Assembly (NCBI GenBank): GCA_934636655.1 | Contig: CAKUAS010000004.1 | Span: 1 to 64,000, forward strand | Direction of reading: 5' to 3' | Length of the DNA: 64,000 bases | Source of the DNA: an uncultured Oscillospiraceae bacterium | Lineage (GTDB): Bacteria; Bacillota; Clostridia; Oscillospirales; Oscillospiraceae | Program-made: the position numbers and the translations under genes | Shown: positions 16,539 through 23,843 of the stretch, piece by piece | Layout: every line of letters begins with the position of its first letter | How positions within the stretch are numbered: the stretch's first letter is position 1 | The notes under the pieces: model-generated | What the model was told of the DNA's origin: nothing | The model's database searches: none | Seen by the model: only the letters and a program-made list of their open reading frames with translations

Positions 16539-16570
16539 AGCAGCTCACCAAAACGGTGAGCTGCTTTTTT
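16539..16570 (+). terminator. Terminator of pyrR-uraA
   Basis: AGCAGCTCACC-AAAAC-GGTGAGCTGCT followed by six T. Confidence 0.9.
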
Positions 16571-16593
16571 ATGCTGTACAGTTCAGACAAAAT

Positions 16594-16622
16594 AAAAAGG
16601 CTCACCATCTGGTGAGCCTTTG
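16594..16622 (-). terminator. Terminator after the tRNA-Gln relic
   Basis: On the minus strand AAAGGCTCACC-AGAT-GGTGAGCCTTTTT, directly after the CCA of the duplicated tRNA 3' end. Confidence 0.75.
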
Positions 16623-16646
16623 GCAGCGGATGAAGGATTCGAACCC
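16616..16646 (-). repeat. Duplicate of the tRNA-Gln 3' end (31 bp)
   Basis: Identical over 31 bases to 16747-16777, which covers the acceptor 3' strand, most of the T arm, CCA and three bases of the adjacent terminator. The sequence beyond it no longer makes a tRNA. The copy has its own terminator, so a tRNA gene or an integration site was probably duplicated here and then lost. Confidence 0.85.
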
Positions 16647-16715
16647 ACGAAGCGCCTTCGGCACTTCGTGCGCTGATTTGAATTTGTGTTCGGGTTCTGA
16701 TGCTCGGCGGCAAAT

Positions 16716-16751
16716 AAAAAAGGCAACCTACCTAAACTGGCAAGTTGCCTT
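16716..16751 (-). terminator. Terminator of tRNA-Gln
   Basis: On the minus strand AAAGGCAACTTGCC pairs with GGTAGGTTGCCTTT and ends in six T, immediately after the tRNA CCA. Confidence 0.8.
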
Positions 16752-16825
16752 TGGCAGCGGATGAAGGATTCGAACCCTCACAAACGGAGTCAGAGTCCGG
16801 TGTGCTACCATTACACAAATCCGCT
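16752..16825 (-). tRNA. tRNA-Gln (anticodon CTG)
   Basis: Acceptor AGCGGAT/ATCCGCT, D arm GTGT...ACAC, anticodon loop CTCTGAC between CGGA and TCCG (the outermost pair is a C-T mismatch), T arm GAGGG-TTCGAAT-CCTTC and encoded CCA. Anticodon CTG reads CAG. It has its own promoter and terminator on the minus strand. Confidence 0.9.
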
Positions 16826-16838
16826 AAGCGCAAGGAAT

Positions 16839-16866
16839 ATTATATCGTAAAATCGGAATTTGTCAA
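16839..16866 (-). promoter_or_regulatory. Promoter of tRNA-Gln
   Basis: Minus strand TTGACA, 16 bases, TATAAT, ending about 14 bases before the tRNA. Confidence 0.8.
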
Positions 16867-16900
16867 TACCTATTTTAAATGATTTTTATAAAAGAGTCTT

Positions 16901-17335
16901 TCACGGTTTGCATCGTCCGCATGGCGAATACCCGGCGGCAACTGCCTCGTCGCGAGTTGAAAACCAAAGCTGGTTATCCTCGAATATGTGCGCGGCCGAC
17001 GGACAGAAGGGCAGATGGAATTTGTCCGACCTGCTGCTTGCCATATATTCGCCCTGAGCCTGCGCAGGAGCCGAGGGCTCGGCAGACGGGGTATCGGTCT
17101 GCACAGGGATGGGAGTGTCCTTCACAGGGCTCACTGTGACGTGCACGGAGTCAGGCTTTGTGTTGTCTGCGATCGGTCCGGAAAGCGTGAAGCCAATGGC
17201 CGAAACAGCGAGTATGCAGCAGCATATCACCATGCGGCGTATCTGTTCCTTTTGCCTGCTTTTAATTGCAAGTACGGCAAACACAGCTTCCGTTATGAGT
17301 GCAGCTATTGAAATTATAATAAATATTATTTTCAT
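16901..17335 (-). CDS. Small membrane protein with Ada-like cysteine/histidine tail
   Basis: 144 residues. Two transmembrane helices (residues about 1-25 and 36-57), a Thr/Pro/Ser-rich linker, then a C-terminal module DKFHLPFCPSAAHIF ... FSTRDEAVAAGYSPCGRCKP. That tail, with one His and three Cys, is the small zinc-binding-like module found at the end of some nucleases and metallo-hydrolases and similar to the Ada metal-binding fold. The ATG at 17335 starts exactly where transcription is predicted to begin, so the mRNA may be leaderless; a longer reading frame reaching 17701 is rejected because its front overlaps the MATE gene and is not protein-like. Function unknown. Confidence 0.7.
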   Translation of the reverse strand: MKIIFIIISIAALITEAVFAVLAIKSRQKEQIRRMVICCCILAVSAIGFTLSGPIADNTKPDSVHVTVSPVKDTPIPVQTDTPSAEPSAPAQAQGEYMASSRSDKFHLPFCPSAAHIFEDNQLWFSTRDEAVAAGYSPCGRCKP

Positions 17336-17341
17336 GTGAAT

Positions 17342-17370
17342 ATAATATATCCGCAAGCAAAATATGTCAA
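17342..17370 (-). promoter_or_regulatory. Promoter abutting the start codon (leaderless candidate)
   Basis: Minus strand TTGACA, 17 bases, TATTAT, six bases, ATG. Transcription would start at or within a base or two of the ATG. Confidence 0.65.
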
Positions 17371-17383
17371 CATATCGGCGCAC

Positions 17384-17411
17384 AAAAAAGGCTTCCAGAG
17401 AGGAAGCCTTT
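17384..17411 (-). terminator. Terminator of the MATE gene
   Basis: Minus strand AAAGGCTTCC-TCTCT-GGAAGCCTTTTTT. Confidence 0.85.
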
Positions 17412-17415
17412 AGTT

Positions 17416-18807
17416 TTATGCGTTTTGCTCTTTGATGCTGCGGTTTATGATGCGCATCTCGCCGATGATGAGTATCGCCACCGTTATCGCCGCGAGACAG
17501 TCGCCCACGGGACCTGCGTACAGCAGACCATCGATGCCCATGATGCCCGACAGGATGTAAGCACCGGGCAGGAAGTAGATGAGCTGCCTTGTCAGCGTGC
17601 AGATCATAGCCTTCGTGGGCTTGCCGATCGACTGGAAGAAGATGCTCGAGGGAATGAGGAAGCCGACGAGGAATATAACGCCGAGGAAGATGTGGAAGCA
17701 TTTGAGCGCAAAATCGTTGTACAGCTCGTTCTCCTGGCCGAAGATGTTGATGATCTCCTGCGTAAACAGCTGGAAGCAGCCCCAGCCGATCAGACCGACC
17801 GTGAGACCGACGATGATCGTTCGCAGATAAGTTGCCTTGACGCGATGGAAGTTCTTCGCGCCGTAGTTGTAGCCGACGATGGGCTGACTGCCGATGCCGA
17901 GGCCGACCATGACGCTGACGATGATGGAGTTTACCTTCATGACGATGCCGAAGGCCGCAAGCGGGATATCCGGGCCGTAAACGCTCTGCAGACCGTACTT
18001 GACGGTGAGGTTATTCATGCAGATAACGACGATGGTCGAGCCGAACTGCGTAAAGAAGCTCGATATGCCCAGCGGCAGGAAGGAAAACAGAGTTTTTCCG
18101 TTGAGCAGTGCGTATTCGCGCTTAAATTTGATACCCTTAAGACGGGGAATATACGCGACCGCGAGCACGAAGTTGAGCACCTGGCCGATTATCGTTGCCC
18201 AGGCAGCGCCCGCAACGCCCCAGCCGAGTCCGAGAACGAACCACGCGTCGAGCACGACGTTTAAAAGACAGCCGGAGATATTAGATATCATGGCGTAGCG
18301 CGGATTACCCTGCGCTCGGATAATACTGCTGACTGTCATGCTTATGCACACAAACGGTATGCCGATGAGCGTTATTCTTGCGTACTCTGTTGCGTATCTG
18401 AACGTCTCTTCGGCCACCTTTGAGCCGCCGCAAAGGTTCAGCACCTGCGTGAGCAGCAGCTCCATGGAAAGCGTTATAAAAAGACCGGCCAGCAGCGATA
18501 TCGTTATACCGTTGCCCATGGTACGCGCGGCTTCATCATAGTTCTTCTGACCGAGCTTTAAGCTGAAGTACGCAACGCAGCCGTCGGCTATGAGCGTGCC
18601 TATGGCCATCGCTATCGTGACGAGGGGGAAGGTAAGGTTAGTCGCCGCATTGCCGTACATACCGACGCCCTGGCCGATAAATATTTGGTCGACGATGTTA
18701 TATATCGAGTTTACGACCATCGACGCGATAGCCGGCAGCGAAAACTTGACCATAAGCTTGCCGATGGATTCATTCTCGAACATGGCAAGCGAATTGTTCT
18801 GACTCAT
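17416..18807 (-). CDS. MATE family efflux transporter
   Basis: Twelve-helix exporter driven by sodium or protons, 463 residues. Family marks: opening SIGKLMVKFSLPAIASMVVNS, then NIVDQIFIGQGVG, and in the second half GLGIGSQPIVGYNYGAKNFHRVK. These are the N- and C-lobe signatures of the DinF/MepA-like branch, which expels drugs or metabolic by-products. AGGTGATATA lies before the ATG. The gene is alone with a strong terminator. Its upstream region is unusual: a 275-bp element with nested inverted repeats lies 30 bases before the start and has its own promoter, so the transcript probably has a long structured leader. Confidence 0.88.
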   Translation of the reverse strand: MSQNNSLAMFENESIGKLMVKFSLPAIASMVVNSIYNIVDQIFIGQGVGMYGNAATNLTFPLVTIAMAIGTLIADGCVAYFSLKLGQKNYDEAARTMGNGITISLLAGLFITLSMELLLTQVLNLCGGSKVAEETFRYATEYARITLIGIPFVCISMTVSSIIRAQGNPRYAMISNISGCLLNVVLDAWFVLGLGWGVAGAAWATIIGQVLNFVLAVAYIPRLKGIKFKREYALLNGKTLFSFLPLGISSFFTQFGSTIVVICMNNLTVKYGLQSVYGPDIPLAAFGIVMKVNSIIVSVMVGLGIGSQPIVGYNYGAKNFHRVKATYLRTIIVGLTVGLIGWGCFQLFTQEIINIFGQENELYNDFALKCFHIFLGVIFLVGFLIPSSIFFQSIGKPTKAMICTLTRQLIYFLPGAYILSGIMGIDGLLYAGPVGDCLAAITVAILIIGEMRIINRSIKEQNA

Positions 18808-18836
18808 TATATCACCTGTATTTATTTATAAATTCA

Positions 18837-19111
18837 ACCTTCGATTGACAAGAGAACATACGGTTTTGGCAGGTTCAAATGCGCCCATGCTGCGTTTAAG
18901 CCCTTGCGAATACGGCAGTATGCGCTGCGGACTTCGCCTTGCATGACCACATTTGAGCTCTGTCAAAACTGCGAAGCACCTGTCAGCAGGCAATTTTCGG
19001 TGATTTTCGCCTTTCTTCGATGCAGGTGGGCTGGCGCCCACCAAAGAGAAAAAGACGGAAAGCGCCGAAAAGGGACGCTGACAGGCGTGTGGCCTCTTGT
19101 CAATCGAAGGT
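18837..19111 (-). ncRNA. 275-bp nested inverted-repeat element: structured RNA or MITE candidate
   Basis: Ends are an exact 18-bp inverted repeat (ACCTTCGATTGACAAGAG at 18837, complement at 19094). Inside are two long arms. Arm 1 (about 18863-18969): GTTTTGGCAG pairs with CTGTCAAAAC, TTCAAATG with CATTTGAG, CATGC with GCATG, and ATAC-GGCA-GTAT is the tip. Arm 2 (about 18977-19090): CTGTCAGC pairs with GCTGACAG, TTTTCGG with CCGAAAA, and GGTGGGC with GCCCACC. No reading frame. A minus-strand extended -10 promoter would start the RNA three or four bases before the element. It matches no RNA family I recognise. It could be the MATE mRNA leader, a free RNA or a mobile repeat. Confidence 0.6.
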
Positions 19112-19121
19112 AACGGAGCTG

Positions 19122-19150
19122 ATTATAGCACAGCAGATATATAAAGTAAA
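19122..19150 (-). promoter_or_regulatory. Extended -10 promoter for the nested-repeat element
   Basis: Minus strand TTTACT, 17 bases, TATAAT preceded by TGC. Start expected near 19114-19115. Confidence 0.65.
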
Positions 19151-19194
19151 TGTATATAAAATTAACATTTAAATTTGTGCATCATGCTGCAAAA

Positions 19195-20004
19195 TCAGTC
19201 CTCGTGCGCCTCGCGAATGAACTGGTTTATAGAAGCGCCGAGCAGGATAATGTACATGCACCAGTACATCCACAAAAGAGATATTACGATAGTTGCAAGG
19301 CTTCCGTAGGTCGAGTAGTTGGCGTAGCGGATAAACAGCGAAAACAGCCATGTGAACAGAAGCCACGCGGCCGCTGCCCCGGCAGCTCCGGGAAGCAGAT
19401 ACAGAAGCCTTATCTTAACGCCGGGAACGCCCTTGTATATCGCAAGGAAAACTATCGCCAGTATCAGAAATGCGACAACGAACCTCAGCTTAAGAAGCAG
19501 CGCCAGGGCAGGAGAGACTGCCGGCAGATGAGTGTTTATTAGGTCGTATATCTCTTTGCTGAACACCATAAGCGCAAGGACGATTATCGCAACGGCGATC
19601 ATGCCTATCGTATAAAAGCATGCGATAAGGCTGCGGCGCAGGAAGGTCGAGTATTTCGGCGAGTGGAAGATGTCCTCGATGCCGCGGATAAGCGCAGAAA
19701 ATGCGCGGCTCGACAGCCATATTGTCAGCAATATCGACAGCGGCAGAACAGCGCCGGAGGCAAAGTATATATCGTCGACTACCGACTCGATTATCGCCTG
19801 TAATGCCGCCGGTATGTAGCGCTCTATGGCGTTAAAAAGAGTCTCCTGAGAAAGCCCCGTGTAGGGGATTATAGCCGTCAAAAGCGCAACAAAGGGAACG
19901 AGGGACAAGAACATATAAAACGCGCTCGCCGCGGCATGGGCGTTTATGTTGTCCTCGCTTATCTCGGTCATGAAATTGTTTATCGTATTAAAGATCTTTT
20001 TCAT
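19195..20004 (-). CDS. YihY/BrkB family membrane protein
   Basis: 269 residues, six hydrophobic helices. Family marks: NAHAAASAFYMFLSLVPFVALL, then LPLSILLTIWLSSRAFSALIRGIEDIF and near the end YSTYGSLATIVISLLWMYWCMYIILLGA. YihY/BrkB proteins are widespread inner-membrane proteins of uncertain role; early assignment as ribonuclease BN was withdrawn. GAGGGCCT lies before the ATG. It follows diacylglycerol kinase in the same direction, but an intrinsic terminator separates them, so it is likely expressed at a lower or independent level. Confidence 0.88.
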   Translation of the reverse strand: MKKIFNTINNFMTEISEDNINAHAAASAFYMFLSLVPFVALLTAIIPYTGLSQETLFNAIERYIPAALQAIIESVVDDIYFASGAVLPLSILLTIWLSSRAFSALIRGIEDIFHSPKYSTFLRRSLIACFYTIGMIAVAIIVLALMVFSKEIYDLINTHLPAVSPALALLLKLRFVVAFLILAIVFLAIYKGVPGVKIRLLYLLPGAAGAAAAWLLFTWLFSLFIRYANYSTYGSLATIVISLLWMYWCMYIILLGASINQFIREAHED

Positions 20005-20015
20005 AGGCCCTCATG

Positions 20016-20041
20016 AAAAATTACCGCCTTTAGCGGTAATT
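20016..20041 (-). terminator. Terminator between diacylglycerol kinase and yihY
   Basis: Minus strand AATTACCGC-TAAAG-GCGGTAATT followed by TTT, directly after the kinase stop and just before the yihY ribosome site. Confidence 0.75.
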
Positions 20042-20043
20042 CT

Positions 20044-20943
20044 TCAGCATATAAGAGTAAGTCTGCCGGCGAGATTTTCAATCTCGTGTATCTCCGCTCC
20101 GTGGCCGCGCTCGCCGTCGAGCGACCAGTCGAGTTCCTCCGGCGCGGATATTTTGAGCGACTCTGCCTGGAAGAAATCCAGAAACGGGGAGGAGTAGTCC
20201 TGGGTGAAAACACCGAGCAGGATGTTTTGAAAATCAATGATCGTCCGAGGTTCGTGAACGAGAAGAATCTCAAATTTGCCGTCACCGGTGTCGACAACGG
20301 TTTTCGGAAGAGCTATCGTTCCGGCCACCGAGGTCGAATTGCACACAGCGCCGAATATATAGTCGCCCTCGCAGGTGAACTCGCCGACATCCAGCTTCAA
20401 GTGATGTGCCTTGATCTTGGGAAGATCCTTCACTGCGTCCAGCAGATATGCCGAGTGTCCGAGCATGTTTTTTAGATTCTGCGGTGTGGTGTACGACAGC
20501 CATGAGAACGCACCGAAGGCCGCAACATAGGAAAAATACTGATCTCCGAATTTTCCGATGTCGATGCTTTTCGGCTTGCCGTCAACTATGCTCTGCGCAG
20601 CCTCGAGCATATCCGAGGATATGCCGTGGCAGGCGGCGAAATCATTTGTGCTGCCCGAGGGGATATAGCCCAGGGGCGTATGGCAATCGCTGCGGATGAT
20701 GCCGCTGATGACCTCATTTAGCGTACCGTCTCCGCCGATACAGACGATAAGATCAAACTCATTTCCGTAGTGCATCGCAAAATCCGTTGCGTCGCCGCTT
20801 TTGGTCGTCGGAAAAACTGTCACGGCGTAGTCATTTGCCGAGAATATCCCGATTATATCCGGCAGGAAGCGCAGTGAAGTGCGGCGTCCGGAAACGGGGT
20901 TTATGATTAGCATTAGTTTTTTCAGCTGGGAAAAGGTTTTCAT
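20044..20943 (-). CDS. Diacylglycerol/lipid kinase (DgkB/YegS family)
   Basis: Soluble lipid kinase of 299 residues, probably phosphorylating diacylglycerol for reuse in phospholipid synthesis. Opening LMLIINPVSGRRTS, nucleotide loop LIVCIGGDGTLNEVISGI and GYIPSGSTNDFAACHGI are the catalytic-domain signatures; the C-terminal beta-sandwich includes VVDTGDGKFEILLV. GGAG lies nine bases before the ATG. It sits 20 bases behind cdsA, so CDP-diacylglycerol synthesis and diacylglycerol recycling are encoded together. DgkB versus a related YegS-type kinase cannot be separated by eye. Confidence 0.88.
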   Translation of the reverse strand: MKTFSQLKKLMLIINPVSGRRTSLRFLPDIIGIFSANDYAVTVFPTTKSGDATDFAMHYGNEFDLIVCIGGDGTLNEVISGIIRSDCHTPLGYIPSGSTNDFAACHGISSDMLEAAQSIVDGKPKSIDIGKFGDQYFSYVAAFGAFSWLSYTTPQNLKNMLGHSAYLLDAVKDLPKIKAHHLKLDVGEFTCEGDYIFGAVCNSTSVAGTIALPKTVVDTGDGKFEILLVHEPRTIIDFQNILLGVFTQDYSSPFLDFFQAESLKISAPEELDWSLDGERGHGAEIHEIENLAGRLTLIC

Positions 20944-20963
20944 TAGAGTCTACTCCGCTAAGG

Positions 20964-21767
20964 TCAGATGATTCCTGCAATGAGAAGGCAGAAGTATGCC
21001 GAAGGGATAGAGAAGAGCAGGCTGTCGACTCTGTCCATAACGCCGCCGTGACCGGGGATGAGGTTGCTGTAGTCCTTGAGTCCGGCCATGCGCTTTATGA
21101 GCGATGCGGCAAGGTCACCGACCTGACCGAAGCTTGAGCAGACAAGCGCAGTCAGCACGCAGGCGAGACAATTGACAGAATACCACTGCTTGAGCACGAA
21201 GAAAAGGATAATGCCTGCAACGACTGCGCTTATAGCGCCGCAGACGCTGCCCTCGACGGTCTTGTTGGGGCTGACTTCGGGAGCAAGCTTATGCTTTCCG
21301 AATCTTTTGCCGCCGAACAGCGCGAAGCTGTCACACACCCAGGTGGATATGCAGGCGATAGCGAACACCGGGATCCACACGTTGCTGTCCATGAGCGCGA
21401 GCTTGCACACGATAATAAACGGAACGATGGGGTATGCCAGAACGCCCAGCGTTGCAAGCGCGCCCGCACCGCGTACCTTCTTTGAGACGATGCCGGCCGT
21501 CATGACGGCAAATACCGCGAGAAAGAACGTGATCTCGAATGCGAGGACATCGGCCTTGAACCAGAGCTCCGCCACCGTAGCAACGCAGTAGATGTACAGT
21601 ATCCACGGAGAGCAGACAACGTCTTTGTATCCGATGGCGCGGCAGGTCTCCCACACGGCCATTATCATAGCGGCCAGCAGAAACAGCGCTCTTGTTACGG
21701 GACCCAGCGCAAAGCAGGCAACGACCAGTATTATAAGCACCGTTGCCGAAATAACTCTTGTTTTCAA
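20964..21767 (-). CDS. cdsA: Phosphatidate cytidylyltransferase
   Basis: Membrane enzyme that makes CDP-diacylglycerol from phosphatidate and CTP. 267 residues with about eight helices. The CDS signature is intact near the C terminus: SLIKRMAGLKDYSNLIPGHG followed by GVMDRVDS, and ACISTWVCDSFALFGGKRFGKHKLAPEVSPNKTVEG is the second conserved block. The start is TTG with GAGGG eight bases upstream; an ATG further up runs into a stop after five codons. First gene of the cdsA-diacylglycerol kinase unit. Usual partners (uppS, dxr, rseP) are not next to it here. Confidence 0.92.
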   Translation of the reverse strand: MKTRVISATVLIILVVACFALGPVTRALFLLAAMIMAVWETCRAIGYKDVVCSPWILYIYCVATVAELWFKADVLAFEITFFLAVFAVMTAGIVSKKVRGAGALATLGVLAYPIVPFIIVCKLALMDSNVWIPVFAIACISTWVCDSFALFGGKRFGKHKLAPEVSPNKTVEGSVCGAISAVVAGIILFFVLKQWYSVNCLACVLTALVCSSFGQVGDLAASLIKRMAGLKDYSNLIPGHGGVMDRVDSLLFSIPSAYFCLLIAGII

Positions 21768-21808
21768 GTTAGTTACCCTCTTTCATTAAAAGTGCAAATT
21801 TAATACCT

Positions 21809-21837
21809 AATATAACATATTAACAGCCCGTCTACAA
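21809..21837 (-). promoter_or_regulatory. Promoter of cdsA
   Basis: Minus strand TTGTAG, 17 bases, TATATT. Confidence 0.5.
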
Positions 21838-21886
21838 CAACAAATGGTTTCAAATATTTAAAATGACCCCGATGGAAAAATAATTC

Positions 21887-21915
21887 TTGTGTTTTTCGCA
21901 AAAAAATGTGATACT
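21887..21915 (+). promoter_or_regulatory. Possible promoter of the sigma/anti-sigma pair
   Basis: TTGTGT, 17 bases, GATACT with TG just before it. A CGTC typical of ECF -10 boxes lies about 15 bases further (near 21930), so self-activation by the ECF factor is an alternative. Confidence 0.4.
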
Positions 21916-21959
21916 TAATGCAATTATACGTCTCTATAGTTGGAAGTTAGGAGATAATT

Positions 21960-22520
21960 TTGGACGATCGGCGTATTGTGGAGCTTTTTCTGGCACGTTC
22001 GGAAGAAGCCTTGTTACAAATAGATATAAAATACGGCCGCTATTGTCACCGCGTGGCATTCAATGTGCTTGGAAATGCTGAGGACAGCGAAGAGTGCGTG
22101 AACGATGCATATATGAGGGCGTGGGGCAGTATTCCGCCGAATGAGCCTGACTCGCTTTCAGCCTACATAGGTAAGATAACGCGCAATATCGCGCTCGATA
22201 AGCTGCGGCAGAAAAACAGCTCTAAGCGCGGAAACGGCGAGGTGCCGGTGCTGCTCGACGAGCTTGCCGAGTGTGTCTCCGGCGTTGATGAGCTGGAGCG
22301 GCGGCAGGATTCCGAGGAGATAACGAATGCGCTCAACAGCTTTCTCGAAACGCTGAGTGCAGTTGAGCGCGGCGTTTTTATGCGGCGGTACTGGATGATG
22401 GAACCCATTGCGGATGTCGCCGCGCGGTATGACATATCGGTTTCAAAAACAACGACAATGCTTTTCAGACTGCGCGGCAGACTGAAAAAGCATTTTATGA
22501 AAGAAGGTGTATCTCTTTGA
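21960..22520 (+). CDS. ECF-type RNA polymerase sigma factor
   Basis: 186 residues with the two-domain layout of ECF factors. Region 2: HRVAFNVLGNAEDSEECVNDAYMRAWGSIP, where DSEECVND is the DAED-like motif that opens the -10 region. Region 4: SAVERGVFMRRYW ... IADVAARYDISVSKTTTMLFRLRGRLKKH, a helix-turn-helix. The start is TTG at 21960 with AGGAGATAA upstream. Its stop overlaps the TTG of an RsgI-like anti-sigma gene by four bases, the standard arrangement for a membrane-controlled sigma factor. Target genes are unknown. Confidence 0.9.
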   Translation: MDDRRIVELFLARSEEALLQIDIKYGRYCHRVAFNVLGNAEDSEECVNDAYMRAWGSIPPNEPDSLSAYIGKITRNIALDKLRQKNSSKRGNGEVPVLLDELAECVSGVDELERRQDSEEITNALNSFLETLSAVERGVFMRRYWMMEPIADVAARYDISVSKTTTMLFRLRGRLKKHFMKEGVSL

Positions 22521-23638
22521 AAAGTGACCAATTGCTTAGAGCTCTGGGCTCTGTAAAAGATGAATATATTGAAGAGATAATGACCGAAAGCGTCAGATCG
22601 GCGCGCAGACGCTCCGGTTCACGCAATATCGTTGCGTCCATCGCGGCGAGCCTTGCCATAGTCATACTCGGAACGGGGATAATGGCGGCAAACGGCGCGC
22701 ATGTGGATAAAGATGAGATGACGCTCGCCTCCGGCGTGCAGAATGTGCAAATGGCGCAAAACAGCGTCATTATGATCGATGTTAACCCGAGTATCGTTGT
22801 CGAGGTTAACGACCGCGATGTCGTTGTGAACGTCGAAGGCCTTAATGAAGAGTCACAGCCCGTGCTTGAGGGACTTGAACTCAATGGCAAGGACTATAAA
22901 GCCGCTGTCACCGAGATCGTGACCTCGCTCCAGGAGAAAGAGTATATAACAAACCTCAAAAACTCCATTCTCATAAGCGTCGCCGCATCGAATGACGATA
23001 TGGCGCAGCAGATCCTCAAGAGCACGGTCGACACCGTTGAGCAGATAGACAAGGCCGTGGATTACGGCTTCTCGATACTCAGCCAGATAATAAGCCTCGA
23101 CGATACGGCAGCCGCAACGGCAGAAAAATTTGGTGTCTCCGAGGGACGCGTCGATGTCATAAACAAGTTCGTTTCCGAGCATAGCGATTACAGCTTCGAC
23201 AAGCTTGTTAAAAATAACATCCAGCTCCTCAACCAACTGTTTGAGTATGCCGGCCTGCCCGAAGGCGTTGAGCGTATCGGAACCGTTGCAGGAGTTGTCC
23301 CTAAGGAGTACGAGGAAAAGCTCAATCTCGGGGAACTCAGCTGCGATGAGCTTATAAGCTTCACAAGCGCGATAAGCGATTTTTACGATAAGCTCTGTGA
23401 GTACTACAGTCCCGGCGACGTTGCAAAGCGTATCGGCTATGAGTTCAGCATTGCAGAGAGCAGCTCGGAGGACGGCAAAAAGCTCTGGGCAGTCCTTGCC
23501 GAGAGCCTGACTAAGAACATCGGGAATCACGGTGCGCTTATAGGCCTCGGCCAGAGCACGATCACCGATTGGATCAATCAAAGCGAGATAGGAAGAGTCA
23601 TAAAGCATATATCCACAGCGATAATACCGGCGGCATGA
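22517..23638 (+). CDS. RsgI-like transmembrane anti-sigma factor
   Basis: 373 residues. Short cytoplasmic N-terminal part (1-37) that would hold the sigma factor, one membrane helix (about 38-58), then a large extracytoplasmic part. Residues 85-125 (MIDVNPSIVVEVNDRDVVVNVEGLN, then VLEGLELNGKDYKAAVTEIV) match the RsgI outer domain, whose Asn-Pro bond (here N90-P91) is known to self-cleave as part of signalling. The rest is alpha-helical with no known sensor domain. Start TTG overlaps the sigma gene stop. RsgI normally pairs with SigI; here the partner is ECF-like, which is less usual. Confidence 0.85.
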   Translation: MKSDQLLRALGSVKDEYIEEIMTESVRSARRRSGSRNIVASIAASLAIVILGTGIMAANGAHVDKDEMTLASGVQNVQMAQNSVIMIDVNPSIVVEVNDRDVVVNVEGLNEESQPVLEGLELNGKDYKAAVTEIVTSLQEKEYITNLKNSILISVAASNDDMAQQILKSTVDTVEQIDKAVDYGFSILSQIISLDDTAAATAEKFGVSEGRVDVINKFVSEHSDYSFDKLVKNNIQLLNQLFEYAGLPEGVERIGTVAGVVPKEYEEKLNLGELSCDELISFTSAISDFYDKLCEYYSPGDVAKRIGYEFSIAESSSEDGKKLWAVLAESLTKNIGNHGALIGLGQSTITDWINQSEIGRVIKHISTAIIPAA

Positions 23639-23676
23639 TATTCCTTGATATATAAACTAAGCCCACATATGACATG

Positions 23677-23706
23677 AAGCGTCAAGAGCGTTTGCTCCTG
23701 ACGCTT
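23677..23706 (+). terminator. Terminator after the anti-sigma gene
   Basis: AAGCGTCAAGAGC-GTTT-GCTCCTGACGCTT, one mismatch in 13 pairs, weak T tail. Confidence 0.6.
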
Positions 23707-23760
23707 TGTCGTGCTCACCACAACATATATGCGTATTTAGGACCCGTCGACACAATACGG

Positions 23761-23789
23761 TTGAAAACGACGGAAAAATGTGATATAAA
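23761..23789 (+). promoter_or_regulatory. Promoter of the solute-binding protein gene
   Basis: TTGAAA, 17 bases, TATAAA. The AAAAATGTGATA overlapping its -10 box recurs at the promoter of the sigma factor gene (near 21902). Confidence 0.65.
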
Positions 23790-23843
23790 AGCTATGTAAA
23801 ATCAAAAATGCCTGATATATGTCGGGCAAAAAGGAACGTAGAA

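Noticed and set aside
16616..16680. Second functional tRNA before tRNA-Gln
   Set aside because: Only the 3' part exists; no D arm, anticodon stem or 5' acceptor can be drawn from the adjoining bases.
17336..17701. N-terminal extension of the small zinc-tail protein
   Set aside because: Overlaps the MATE gene and its terminator, is rich in Arg/His without structure, and the true promoter lies inside it.
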